Assembly: GCA_024236055.1 (NCBI GenBank)
Contig: JACKLF010000004.1
Span: forward strand, 124,001 to 188,000
Direction: 5' to 3'
DNA length: 64,000 nucleotides
From: Alphaproteobacteria bacterium
GTDB lineage: Bacteria > Pseudomonadota > Alphaproteobacteria > Micropepsales > Micropepsaceae
Shown here piece after piece: positions 8,979 through 18,122 of the stretch; positions within the stretch are counted from its first letter, which is position 1, and each line of letters opens with the position of its first letter. Under the pieces are notes generated by a model. That model saw only the letters and a list, made by a program, of their open reading frames with translations, ran no database searches and was not told the origin of the DNA. A program made the translations under genes and the position numbers.

Positions 8979-9951
8979 CTACATCATGCGGCGGATCTGG
9001 ATGATAGCCGGCCCCATGATCACGATGAACAGGCAGGGCAGGAAGAACAGGATCATCGGCACGGTCAGCTTGGCGGGCAGCGAGGCGGCCTTGCGCTCGG
9101 CATCCTGCATGCGCATCTCGCGGTTTTCGGTGGCGGTCACGCGCAGCGCCTGGCCCATGGGCGTGCCGTATTTCTCGGCCTGGTTCAGGGCGGTGGCCAC
9201 GGCCTTGACGCCCGAATGGCCGCAGCGCTTTGCCAGATTGTCGAAGGCCTGGCGGCGGTCGGGCAGATAGCTGAGCTCGGCGGTGGTCAGGGCCAGTTCC
9301 TCGGCCAGTTCGGGCGACTGGGTACCGATCTCCGAGGCCACGCGGCTGAAAGAGGCTTCGATCGACATGCCCGACTCGACGCAGATCAGCATCAGGTCGA
9401 GGGCGTCGGGAAAGGCGCGCATGATCGACTGCTGGCGACGCGTGATCATGTTGGAGACGAACATGTCTGGCAGGTAGAAGCCGCAGATGCCGCCGCCGAG
9501 CGCGGCGAGGAATTTCTGCAGCTCCGTCATCTGGAAATGCGTCATCACGAACAGGTAGAACAGCGTGACGGCAAAGACGGTGAAAGGGCATGACGAAGCG
9601 GAAGAACATGAAGGCGATCAGCGGCGCCTGGCCGCGATAGCCAGCCGAGGCCAGCTTTTCCTTGCTGTTCTCGCTTTCCAGCACCGTGGACAGCCGGAAC
9701 CGTTCCAGCGTGTTCTTCATGAAGCTGACGGGCTCCGGCGCAGGGCGCCGCGCTTGGCGTTCAGGGCGGCATGATGCTTGGCGCGCAGTTCCTCGCGGCG
9801 GCGCGACACCGACTTCAGCCGGTCGTCCAGCCCGTTGCGTTCCAGCAGCGGAATGCCCAGCGTCACGACGGTGGCGAAAGCCAGGATCGCCACGAACAGC
9901 GTGGTGAGGAAGTCCTTTGTCGAACAGCAGCGCCATGATGTGATTGCTCAA
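8979..9951 (-). CDS. tadC: Tad pilus inner-membrane platform protein TadC (frameshifted here)
   Basis: With TadB it forms the inner-membrane platform on which Flp pilin is assembled. The C-terminal piece (start 9548) holds the T2SSF domain, e.g. FPDALDLMLICVESGMSIEA and LFIVIMGPAIIQIRRMM. The start is a TTG at 9951: GGAGG lies five bases upstream of it, directly after the tadB stop, and the product begins MSNHIMALLFDK. Two to three frame changes (about 9915, 9750 and 9590) separate segments that together give a normal TadC of about 320 residues. The segments remain well conserved, so sequence error is likelier than decay. Confidence 0.85.
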
Positions 9952-9961
9952 CGCCGCCTCC

Positions 9962-10937
9962 TCAATGCTTGAAGTTGATCATCTTGCGCATCACCATGAT
10001 GCCGACCGACATCCAGATCACGCACACCGCCAGCATCAGGTTGCCAGGCGGGTGGTGAACAGCAGCGCCGCGATGTATTTGGGCGTGGTGATGTAGACGA
10101 TCGCCGCGACACCCAGCGGCAGCGCGCCGATGATCATGGCCGACGCCTTGGCTTCCAGAAGCTCATCGCCTTGATCTTGCCCCGCAGGCGCTTTCTGTCG
10201 CGCAGCACGCCGGCCAGGTTGCCCAGCGCCTCGGACAGGTTGCCGCCCGACTTGGCCTGGATGGTCATCACGATGGCGAAGAAACCCACTTCGGGGGTGG
10301 GCATGGAATCCAGCATGCGCTTCATGCCTGTTCCAGGGTCACGCCGACCTTCATGCCTTCGACCAGGGTGGTGAATTCGCTGCCGACCGGATTGGGCGCC
10401 TCGCGCGCGACGATGCGCAGCGCCTCGCCCGTGGGCAGGCCCGACTTGACCGAACGCACCACGACGTCGATGGCGTTGGCGAAATTCTCCGGTGAACTTC
10501 TTGCGGCGGCGCGCCGCCAGAAATTCCAGCACCCAGCGCGGCAGGCCCAGGCCCACCACGAACACCGCGCGATGATCACCAGCGGGCTTTGCCGTGTCAC
10601 GATGCACAGCGCCGCGGTGATGGCCGCCAGGGTGCCGCAGATCATCCAGAAGGCGCGCGGCGAAACCTTGGGGCAGAGCCTGCCTGTTCCAGGCGCCGGC
10701 GCATGGTGGGTTTTTCGCGCTTGGCGGCGCGGTTCTTTTCGACGTCCTTGAGCAGGGCGGCGACATTCTTGCGTTTCTGGGCAGGCGCTTTCGGGCGTGG
10801 GCCCGCGCATCGCCAGGCCTTGGCGCTTGCACCGGCCACCGCCTGCACGCGCTTGCGCGGGTCTCGTCGCCCCGGCAAAGGCAAAGCGCACGCCACCCAG
10901 TGCCCAGCGTGGCCAGAATGACGGCCAGGATCGTCAT
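9962..10937 (-). CDS. tadB: Tad pilus inner-membrane platform protein TadB (frameshifted here)
   Basis: Partner of TadC in the pilus platform. It begins MTILAVILATLG at 10937, apparently overlapping the cpaF stop, and ends MVMRKMINFKH before the tadC ribosome site. Conserved pieces scattered in three frames include IDVVVRSVKSGLPTGEALRI, MKRMLDSMPTPEVGFFAIV and SGGNLSEALGNLAGVLRDR, the T2SSF core. Breaks fall near 10327, 10495, 10570, 10680 and in the first 150 bases. At 10327, adding one base joins VTLEQA to MKRMLD. Both gained and lost bases are needed, which favours sequence error. About 325 residues when mended. Confidence 0.85.
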
Positions 10938-12438
10938 TGGTTGATCCTTGTCGAGCGCGTCGGCGAGCTCTTTTTCCAGATTGTAGTAGCGGGCGCGATC
11001 CCAGAAATTGGGCCGCACGATGCCGGTGCCCATGCATGCTTGCCCTTCAGGCGGCCGGTCTCGTCCTCGCCCTCGATCTCGTAGGAGACCAGGTCCTGGG
11101 TGTCACCACCTCGCCCTCGGTGCCGATGACCTCGGTGACCTTGGTGATGCGGCAAGGAGCCGTCACGCATGCGCTCGGCCTGGATGATGACGTCGATGGA
11201 ACCCACGATCATCTCGCGGATGGTCTTCATCGGCAGGGCAGCAGCCGCCCATGGTGATCATGGATTCCAGGCGGCTCATGGCCTCGCGCGCTGTTGGCGT
11301 GCAGCGTGCCCATCGAGCCGCCGCGGCGGTGTTCGCGGCACCGCAAAGATCGAACGCCTCGGGTCCGCGCACTTCGCCCACGATGATGCGTTCGGGGCGC
11401 ATATACGCAGACAGTTCTTGACCAGGTCGCGCATGGTGATCTGGCCCTGGCCTTCCAGATTGGGCGGGCGGGTTTCCAGGCGCACCACATGCGGCTGCTG
11501 AAGCTGAAGTTCGGCGGCGTCTTCGCAGGTGATGACGCGTTCCTCGGCGTCGATATAGGCGGTCATGCAGTTCAGAAGCGTGGTCTTGCCCGGAACCGGT
11601 ACCGCCTGAGATCAGCACGTTGCAGCGGCAGCGGCCGATCACCTGCAGCACGCGCGCGGCGTCGGGACTGATCGAGCCGAACTTGACCAGATCCTCGCCG
11701 CGTCAGCTTGTCCTTCGAACTTTCGGATGGTCAGGGGTTGGCCGTCCAGCGCCAGCGGCGGGCCGATCACGTTGACACGGCTGCCGTCCAGCAGGCGCGC
11801 GTCGCAGATGGGCGAAGATTCGTCGACACGGCGGCCGACCTGGCTGACGATGCGCTGGCAGATGTTCATCAGCTGGGCATTGTCGCGGAAGCGGATATTG
11901 GTCAGCTGGACCTTGCCGGCGACTTCGATGAAGACCCGGTTGGCGCCATTGACCATGATGTCGGCGATGTCGTCGCGGGCCAGCAGCGGCTCCAGCGGTC
12001 CATAGCCCAGAACGTCGTTGCAGATGTCCCGCAGCATGATGTTCCTGCTCGGCGATGGACATGACCACCGCCTTGATCGAGATGATCTCGTTGACGATGT
12101 CGCGAATTTCCTCGCGCGCCGATCCCGGATCAAGCTGGGCAAGCTGGGCCAGGTCGATGGTGTCGATCAGGGCGTTAAAGATGGTCGACTTGATCTGGTA
12201 ATAGTCGTCGGAGCGGGTGTCGACCATCGCGCGCTGCACCGGGCGCGAGGGCCGGGACCGGCGGACCGGCGCGGGCGCGGGCGGACGGCGGCGGCGGGCG
12301 CGCCGCCAGCGCCGCCGCCGGGCTGGGCGGCGGGGGCGGCGGCACGGCGCCGCCAGCCGGCTTGACGCCGGCGGCCGAGGGGGCCCCGGCCGGGGGTTTG
12401 CCGAAAACAGGCTCAGACGCGGTACGCTTGCCGAACAT
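10934..12438 (-). CDS. cpaF: Tad pilus assembly ATPase CpaF/TadA (multiply frameshifted here)
   Basis: The secretion ATPase that powers Flp pilus extension and retraction. The N-terminus MFGKRTASEPVFGKPPAGAP is a proline-rich tail. The N-domain follows (RDICNDVLGYGPLEPLLARD, ADIMVNGANRVFIEVAGKVQ). The P-loop reads ISGGTGSG then KTT after one base is removed near 11592. Walker B/Asp-box lies in EERVITCEDAAELQLQQPHV and the His box in GSMGTLHANSAR. The C-terminal part ends MGTGIVRPNFWDRARYYN. About ten one- or two-base changes between 11035 and 12240 switch frame, some gains and some losses. All conserved motifs survive, so the live gene is probably intact. The exact stop is uncertain. It lies three bases after cpaE. 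Confidence 0.88.
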
Positions 12439-12441
12439 CGC

Positions 12442-13692
12442 TTAGGCCGATTTCTTTCCCTTGAGGAAGGACAGCAGAGAGGTCGCTCCGCGCGATTCGC
12501 TTCTGGCGTCGCGGCCGGTCAGGCTGCGGCACAGCCGGCGCAGGGCTTCGGAAACCGCCGACTTGGGCGACACTTCCATCACCATCTGGCCGTTGTTGGC
12601 GGCCTGGCCGAACAGGGCCGGGTCGAAGGACAGGATCGCGGCGGGGTCCACGCCCATGGTCTCGGCGAAATCCTTGGAGGGAATCTCGGGCCGCTTGGCC
12701 ATGCCCACCTGGTTGATCACCAGGCGCGGCGGCGTGTCGTTGGGGCGCGCCGCCTTGACCAGCTCGATGATGTTCTTGGCGTTGCGCAGGGATGTCAGGT
12801 CGGGCGTGGCCACGACCACGATATCGTCGGACGACAAAAGCGTGTTCTTGATCCAGGGCTGCCAGCCATGGGGCATGTCCAGGATCACGCAGGGCGTGGA
12901 CTGGCGCACCGCGTCGATCACCGATTCATAGGCTTCGGGCACCGCGTCATAGTCGCGCTCCAGCGTGGCCGGGGCGGTGAACAGCGACAGATGCTCGCCG
13001 CGCTTGAGCAGCAGGCGGTCCAGCAGCACATCGTCCAGGCGTTCGGGCGCGGACAGCGCATCGGCGACGCCCTGGCTGGCTTCGTCGTTGAAATCCAGGC
13101 CGGCGGTGCCGAACGGCAGGTCCAGGTCGACGATGGTGGTGTCGATGCCCAGTTCCTCGGCGATGCACCAGCCGACATTGTGCGCCAGGGTCGAGGCGCC
13201 GCAGCCGCCGCGCGCGCCGACAAAGGCCACCACGCGCCCGATGGGGGCGGCATGGGGGTCCAGATACAGGCCCGAAATCACCTCGATCAGCTGCAGCGGC
13301 TCCAGCGGGGCGACCAGGTATTCGGAAGCGCCGCGGCGCATCAGCTCGCGATACAGTTCCACGTCGTTGACGCGGCCCACCACGATGACCTTGGTCGCCG
13401 GATCGCAGACCTCGGCCAGCCGATCCAGCTCGTCCAGCGCTTCCTGGCCGTTCAGCCGCGTCTCGACGATCAGAAGATTGGGCGTGACCTGGCCGTTGTA
13501 ATGCTCAACCGCCGCGGCGATGCCGCCCAGCTGCACCGTCAGATGCGCCTTGGCCAGCCGCCGGTCGCCGCCCGCGCGCTGCAGGGCCGCGCCGGTATCG
13601 GGGAACTCGCAGAAGGCATGAATGGAGATGCGCGGCACCGGGCGCTCATGCGGCGCGGCGCCGAAGCTGTCCACGGGGGGCGGTTTGGCCAT
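12442..13692 (-). CDS. cpaE: Tad pilus localisation protein CpaE (MinD/ParA-like)
   Basis: A 416-residue protein that places the pilus machine in the cell. An atypical receiver-like domain (about residues 20-130) precedes a MinD-type ATPase domain beginning GRVVAFVGARGGCGASTLAH. The P-loop lacks the signature lysine of true MinD, as is usual in CpaE. LDMPHGWQPWIKNTL and INQVGMAKRPEIPSKDFAE follow. The ATG at 13692 has AGAGGA nine bases upstream, better than the alternatives at 13701 and 13713 (GTG). It sits between cpaD and cpaF in the operon. Confidence 0.92.
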   Translation of the reverse strand: MAKPPPVDSFGAAPHERPVPRISIHAFCEFPDTGAALQRAGGDRRLAKAHLTVQLGGIAAAVEHYNGQVTPNLLIVETRLNGQEALDELDRLAEVCDPATKVIVVGRVNDVELYRELMRRGASEYLVAPLEPLQLIEVISGLYLDPHAAPIGRVVAFVGARGGCGASTLAHNVGWCIAEELGIDTTIVDLDLPFGTAGLDFNDEASQGVADALSAPERLDDVLLDRLLLKRGEHLSLFTAPATLERDYDAVPEAYESVIDAVRQSTPCVILDMPHGWQPWIKNTLLSSDDIVVVATPDLTSLRNAKNIIELVKAARPNDTPPRLVINQVGMAKRPEIPSKDFAETMGVDPAAILSFDPALFGQAANNGQMVMEVSPKSAVSEALRRLCRSLTGRDARSESRGATSLLSFLKGKKSA

Positions 13693-13749
13693 ACTCGGCA
13701 TTCCTCTATGCACAGACCGGCGGGCCGGCCAGGTGAAAACGTGTGGCCA

Positions 13750-14445
13750 TTACTGGCCCGAACCGACCGCCGACAGGCTGGCGGACTGTTCGTTGTTCAG
13801 GTCCGCCTTGCGCTTGTCAGCCGAGGTGATCTTGCCCTGCTGGTAATTGCCCATGACGGTCATGCGGCGGTTGGTGTCGCTCGCGTCCATCTGGCGCGGT
13901 TCCAGCAGGTCGCGCGGATCGGCAACCATGGCGGCAATGTTCTGCTGCACCGCGCAGCCGAAATTCCTGGGCGTCTGGTTGTCGGCGGTGTAGGCCAGGT
14001 TCTCGGACCAGCCGCCGCAGGCGTCGGTATGGGCGGTATAGGCGATGTAGCTGACATCCACGCGCCAGTCGCCATTGGTGACATTGCGGGTGGACACCAG
14101 GATCTTGTCGCGCGAGATGCCGGTGGCGGCGGCGCGCTCGGCGAAGAAGGTGATGGCATCGCGCGCGGGCGCGCCGGCCGGCACGCTGATGCCCAGCGAG
14201 CCGTTGCCGTGGGCGCGATAGTCGTTCAGGAAGGCGTCGAACTTTACGGCGTCCTCGTCGCTCATGCCCATGCCCGGGCCGGCAAACCCGATCTTCAGAT
14301 CGCGATAGGACGGTTCGACCAGGATGGGATGGTTGACCGCGCCGTCTTCCATCGTGCCGGTCGGATCGGCGGTCGGCGCCGCGCAGCTTCCCGCGATCAG
14401 CATCGCGGTCAGGGCGCTCGCACGGAAGAAGTCTTCGAGTTTCAT
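13750..14445 (-). CDS. cpaD: Tad pilus assembly lipoprotein CpaD
   Basis: A 231-residue outer-membrane-associated pilus protein. The N-terminus MKLEDFFRASALTAMLIAGS ends in a slightly atypical lipobox with Cys21. The CpaD core is recognisable in NFGCAVQQNIAAMVADPRDL, the most conserved stretch of the family, and in DAFLNDYRAHGNGSLGISVP. GGAGG lies about five bases upstream of the ATG and only a few bases after the cpaC stop. Thought to help the secretin CpaC, probably as a pilotin. Confidence 0.92.
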   Translation of the reverse strand: MKLEDFFRASALTAMLIAGSCAAPTADPTGTMEDGAVNHPILVEPSYRDLKIGFAGPGMGMSDEDAVKFDAFLNDYRAHGNGSLGISVPAGAPARDAITFFAERAAATGISRDKILVSTRNVTNGDWRVDVSYIAYTAHTDACGGWSENLAYTADNQTPRNFGCAVQQNIAAMVADPRDLLEPRQMDASDTNRRMTVMGNYQQGKITSADKRKADLNNEQSASLSAVGSGQ

Positions 14446-14454
14446 CGTTTCCTC

Positions 14455-16023
14455 CTATCGCACCACAAAGCCGACCGGCGCGGCAGCCTGGGGCTTCACC
14501 GGCAAGGCGTCTTTCTTGTAGACCGCGTTCAGGCGGCCCAGCAGCAGGGTCTCGGGATCGGTGGGGGCCACAAAGCCGTCGGTCGGCGCGGCAAAGGCCT
14601 TCTCGGCATTCGGCTCGACCATATAGGCGCTGACCAGCACCACCAGTTCGGTTTCATCATTCTGGAAGTCGCGGCTGCGGAACAGCGCGCCCAGCACCGG
14701 CAGATCCTTGACGCCGGGAAAGCCGTTCAGCACCTGCTTGGTGTCGTGCTGCATCAGGCCGGCCACCGCGAAGCTGCCGCCGGACGGCAGTTCGACCGTG
14801 GTTTCGGTACGCCGCACCGAAAGGGCCGGAATGCTCAGGCCGTTGCCGGAGGTGGAACCCTGCAAGATGTACGAGCCGGTATTGGTCAACTGGCTGACTT
14901 CGCTGGAAAGCTGGATGGAGATGCGGCCGGGCGACAGCACCACCGGCGTGAAGGACAGGCCCACGCCGAACTGCTTGAAGGTCACGGTGACATTGCCGTC
15001 GCGGTCGCGGCTGGCGGGCACCGGAAATTCGCCGCCCGCCAGGAACTTGGCAGTCTCGCCGCTGACCGCGGTCAGGTTGGGTTCGGCCAGCATGTGCACC
15101 AGGCCCACCTGTTCCAGCGCCTTGAGCACGCCCTGGGCGTTGTTCGGGCTGGTGCAGGGGATGGAGGTGCTGCTGCTGGTGGTGACCGTGGGCACCCCGC
15201 CGTTGGTGGCGGTCGAATTGATGCTGGTCGTGGTGGTGGGATTGAACACCTGCGGACACACCGAGCCGACCTGGCCGCCCGACATGTCGGACAGCGCCCG
15301 GCCCAGCAGGCCGTAGGGGTTGGACGTGGAGGTCACCACCGGCACGCCGCCAATCTTTGCGGCCGCCGTCAGGTCGATGCCGAACTGCTTGGCGATATTG
15401 CGGTCCATCTCGGCGATGCGGACCTTCAGCATCACCTGCTGGCCGCCCGCGACGGAGATCATGTTGACCACCTTCTTGGGATCGCCGGCGAAGCGCGCCG
15501 CCAGGTCGGCGGCGTTGGAGGCTTCGGTCGCGCTGGAGACCGAGCCGGTCAGCACGATATTGTCGTTCAGCGCCTGAACCTTGATCGACGAATTGGGCAG
15601 GCTGGCCTTCATCAGGTTCGCCAGGTCGGTCACGTCACGCTCGACCCGGATGTCCAGGGTCAGGATCTGGTGGCCGCTGCCGTCAAAGAAGAAGGCGTTG
15701 GTCTGGCCGACCTTGTTGGCCAGCAGGAAAATGCGGCGCGGGGTGCGCACGATGGCGTCGACCATGTCGGGATTGGACACCAGCACGTCGCGCGCATCGG
15801 CATCGAGCTGCACGATGGCGGCCTTGTCCAGCGACAGGGTCAGGCGCTGATGGGTGGTGTTGCCGCGCGTGGAAACCGACAGAAGGCGGGCGGAGGATTC
15901 ATCGACGCGCGACTGCGCGGCGGCCGGCGCGGCGGCTGGCGCCACGGCGAACAGCAGTCCCAGGAACAGCAGTCCCCGCATGGTTGCCCGGCCGGACATG
16001 GGGCTGAGAATGCGAAAGGTCAC
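14455..16023 (-). CDS. cpaC: Tad pilus outer-membrane secretin CpaC/RcpA
   Basis: The pore through which the Flp pilus crosses the outer membrane; 522 residues. After a signal peptide (to about residue 37) comes the pilus N-domain (LSLDKAAIVQLDADARDVLV, IVRTPRRIFLLANKVGQTNA), then a BON-like/N1 region. The secretin domain includes VMLKVRIAEMDRNIAKQFGI, LAEPNLTAVSGETAKFLAGG and VLGALFRSRDFQNDETELVV. The start is a GTG at 16023 whose GTGA overlaps the cpaB stop; GGGAGG just upstream supports it. Its N-domain is paralogous to the free-standing protein at 18123-18620. Confidence 0.93.
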   Translation of the reverse strand: MTFRILSPMSGRATMRGLLFLGLLFAVAPAAAPAAAQSRVDESSARLLSVSTRGNTTHQRLTLSLDKAAIVQLDADARDVLVSNPDMVDAIVRTPRRIFLLANKVGQTNAFFFDGSGHQILTLDIRVERDVTDLANLMKASLPNSSIKVQALNDNIVLTGSVSSATEASNAADLAARFAGDPKKVVNMISVAGGQQVMLKVRIAEMDRNIAKQFGIDLTAAAKIGGVPVVTSTSNPYGLLGRALSDMSGGQVGSVCPQVFNPTTTTSINSTATNGGVPTVTTSSSTSIPCTSPNNAQGVLKALEQVGLVHMLAEPNLTAVSGETAKFLAGGEFPVPASRDRDGNVTVTFKQFGVGLSFTPVVLSPGRISIQLSSEVSQLTNTGSYILQGSTSGNGLSIPALSVRRTETTVELPSGGSFAVAGLMQHDTKQVLNGFPGVKDLPVLGALFRSRDFQNDETELVVLVSAYMVEPNAEKAFAAPTDGFVAPTDPETLLLGRLNAVYKKDALPVKPQAAAPVGFVVR

Positions 16024-16826
16024 TGGGGCCTCCCCTCTTGCGCGCTGCTCTTCTGGGCAAGGCCATAGCGGATGACGGAAACGCCGGCGCCGTCATAGCT
16101 GGAGCGGCGGCTGCCCGTGGCGACGGCCACGGCGGTGTTGTCGCCCAGCGGACGCAGCGCCAGCGACAGCTGGCCGGACTGGCTGGCCGTCGACAGGGTC
16201 TCGGCCTGCTGGGGCGTGACTTCCAGCGTGGCGGTCTTGGCCACCACGGTCTTTGTGTCTTTTTCCTGCTTGAAGGTCTGGTCGACCGCCAGCACGCGCA
16301 CATTCGACAGGATCATGTGTGAATCGACGCGCGGCGGATCGCCGTTCAGCTTGCGGGTCAGGATCACGTCGATGCGGTCATTGGGCAGGATGAAACCCGC
16401 CGCACCGGATTCGGGCGAAGTGACGATCGAAACCGCGCGCATGCCCGGCGTCAGCGTCGCGGCCATGAAGCCTGCGGAGTCGGCATGAACGATCGCGGTA
16501 TTGACCACCGGCTGGCCCGCCAGGATGGGGCTGCGCACCACAGTGCCCTTCACGGCTTCTTCCGCGCTGGCGACACCATTGTGTGTGATGAAGCTGGAAT
16601 CGACCGCGCTGGACGGCCACTTTTCCCAGCGCACCTGCTCGGGCTGCAACGCCTGGCCGGGCTGAAGATTGTCGGAGGCCACAAGAACCTCGCTCATCGC
16701 GATGGCGGGCGCGGTGTTGGCCTGAACCTGGGGCGTTCCGCCGCCCAGCATGCCGCGCACCAGAAAGGCCGCGCCGCCTGCCGCCACGAAGGCAAGGCCA
16801 AGTACGATCACGCGTTGGGTGTTCAT
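16020..16826 (-). CDS. cpaB: Flp pilus assembly protein CpaB/RcpC
   Basis: A 268-residue periplasmic protein with an N-terminal anchor (MNTQRVIVLGLAFVAAGGAA) and a SAF domain (about residues 45-110, VLVASDNLQPGQALQPEQVR). The conserved RcpC region follows (GMRAVSIVTSPESGAAGFIL, NDRIDVILTR). SAF domains may bind peptidoglycan or pilin sugars. The start at 16826 was preferred over the longer frame to 16862 because AAAGGAGC precedes it at proper spacing. It is coupled to cpaC by a GTGA overlap. Confidence 0.92.
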   Translation of the reverse strand: MNTQRVIVLGLAFVAAGGAAFLVRGMLGGGTPQVQANTAPAIAMSEVLVASDNLQPGQALQPEQVRWEKWPSSAVDSSFITHNGVASAEEAVKGTVVRSPILAGQPVVNTAIVHADSAGFMAATLTPGMRAVSIVTSPESGAAGFILPNDRIDVILTRKLNGDPPRVDSHMILSNVRVLAVDQTFKQEKDTKTVVAKTATLEVTPQQAETLSTASQSGQLSLALRPLGDNTAVAVATGSRRSSYDGAGVSVIRYGLAQKSSAQEGRPQ

Positions 16827-16941
16827 CGAGGGCAGCTCCTTTGGCGATAATTCACCACGCAACCCTTTAGAAATTGCTTAATAACAAGCTTCGGAATGCT
16901 GGAGTTGACGGATTTAAACCTTTTGCGCCCGGTGGCGGCGA

Positions 16942-17451
16942 TCAGGCGCCGGCGGCCAGGCGGAAAATCTCCGTCTGCGGAAGAAGAATGAAGGCGCCGG
17001 CCGCCAGGGCCACGCCATAGGGAATGCCCGACTTGCGGTCGTGCAGGCGCAGGATCCAGGGGTAATGCGCCAGGAAGGCCGGCAGGGGCCGGTCACGCAG
17101 CGCCAGCAGCGCAAGCGTCAGAGCGCCGCCAAACACAGACGCCACAAGGGCATAGGGCATCATGTCGTGGAAGCCCAGCCACAGCGCCATGGCCGCGAAC
17201 AGCTTGGCGTCACCGCCGCCGATCCAGCCGGCGGCAAACAATCCAAAGCCGATCACCAGGCCCACCAGGCCCGCCAGCAGATGCCAGCCGATCAGCGGAA
17301 GAGACAGTCCGGCCGCCGCGACGAACAGGCCGAAGCCCGCCAGCAGCGCCAGTTGCAGGAAGTTGGGTATTGTAAAGCTGGCCAGGTCCCAGCCCGCCGC
17401 AACCGCCAGCAGGGCGGGCAATGCGATCAGGACCAGAAACTCTGCGATCAT
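16942..17451 (-). CDS. cpaA: Prepilin peptidase CpaA (A24A family)
   Basis: A polytopic inner-membrane aspartyl protease of 169 residues that trims Flp pilin and TadE/TadF-type prepilins. The two catalytic aspartates lie in VAAGWDLASFTIPN and WIGGGDAKLFAAMALWLG, the second being the G-x-G-D-type motif. About five to six membrane helices fill the rest. The start at 17451 (MIAEFLVLIALPALL) begins the first helix; the open frame upstream crosses the pilin gene region and is not coding. It is separated from flp by 82 bases that contain a strong hairpin. Confidence 0.9.
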   Translation of the reverse strand: MIAEFLVLIALPALLAVAAGWDLASFTIPNFLQLALLAGFGLFVAAAGLSLPLIGWHLLAGLVGLVIGFGLFAAGWIGGGDAKLFAAMALWLGFHDMMPYALVASVFGGALTLALLALRDRPLPAFLAHYPWILRLHDRKSGIPYGVALAAGAFILLPQTEIFRLAAGA

Positions 17452-17479
17452 GACAGGAACCAGCTCGGTTGAAACAGGA

Positions 17480-17504
17480 ACGGCCGCCTTTGCGGGGCGG
17501 CCGT
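17480..17504 (-). promoter_or_regulatory. Intercistronic hairpin between flp and cpaA
   Basis: The perfect 9-base inverted repeat ACGGCCGCC / GGCGGCCGT with a 7-base loop lies 30 bases after the flp stop. There is no good U-run on the minus strand, so it may be a leaky terminator or an mRNA-end stabiliser. Either would keep pilin transcript in excess over cpaA and later genes; that role is inference. Confidence 0.6.
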
Positions 17505-17533
17505 CCTTATGCGATGCGCAATCGCGGCAAGCC

Positions 17534-17695
17534 TTAGCCCAGCTTGCCAGAAACCTTCGTGAAGGTCGTCGACAGGTTGGTGCCGACCAGGCTGATGGCG
17601 CTGATGATGACGACGGCGATGAGAGCGGCAATCAGACCATACTCGATGGCGGTGGCGCCCGATTCATCGCGAACGAAACGCGAGATCATGTTCAT
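17534..17695 (-). CDS. flp: Flp-type major pilin
   Basis: A 53-residue type IVb prepilin, the main pilus subunit. Basic leader MNMISRFVRDESG is followed by the cleavage site G/ATAIEYGL (after residue 13), with the conserved Glu at position +5 and Tyr at +6 of the mature pilin. A hydrophobic helix (LIAALIAVVIISAISLVG) and a short C-terminus ending KLG complete it. GGAG lies seven bases before the ATG. It is the first gene of the Tad operon and is too short for ordinary ORF calling. Same role as Caulobacter PilA. Confidence 0.95.
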   Translation of the reverse strand: MNMISRFVRDESGATAIEYGLIAALIAVVIISAISLVGTNLSTTFTKVSGKLG

Positions 17696-18122
17696 GTTAG
17701 TCTCCAATTAGAATGACACCCTAGGATGCCCTGCCCCGACTGTTTTGGCTTGGTCGATGCCGGACGCGTGCACACTAGGGCAAAGCGTTTAATGCAGGCT
17801 TAATCGGCATTTGCGCGTCCGCAGAAAACCGTACCGGCGTGGCACGCAATTGGCGATTTCAATCGCTGTTGGGGTAAATTATTCGCGTTTCATTAACCAT
17901 GCGGCCGGTTTTGGCCGCAAAAGCGCGATATTTGGCGCGCACCGGCGACAGTGCCGGCGGTCCCGCATCGGGGCAGCCGCGGGCGCCTGCCAACCCGCAG
18001 TGCAAGTCCCATGCACAGATCCCCGATACAGATCGAATGCAAAGACGGCGGGCGCGGCACTCTTAAGCGTTCCTTTACGCCGCCGCCCTAGCATGGCGGC
18101 GCAATTATCCGGATATGCCGCC
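17696..18122. other. Divergent regulatory region flp / pilus N-domain gene
   Basis: A 427-base gap with no gene that I can support. It must carry the flp promoter (minus strand) and that of the gene at 18123 (plus strand). Visible structures are a sigma-54-like box at 17840-17854 (plus strand), a hairpin GCGGCC / GGCCGC at 17901-17918, and a CCGGC / GCCGG hairpin near 17948-17965. AT-richer sequence around 17865-17900 is a reasonable place for promoters. Confidence 0.5.
17840..17854 (+). promoter_or_regulatory. Candidate sigma-54 promoter
   Basis: TGGCACGCAATTGGC has the invariant GG and GC ten bases apart, a perfect TGGCAC -24 half and an imperfect -12 half (TGGC for TTGC). It points at the gene starting at 18123, though 270 bases away. 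Chance occurrence is possible. Confidence 0.4.

Noticed and set aside
12217..16068. 1283-codon open frame on the plus strand
   Set aside because: Antisense to cpaE, cpaD and cpaC. It is composed of His/Gly/Arg/Gln-rich shadow sequence expected opposite GC-rich genes.
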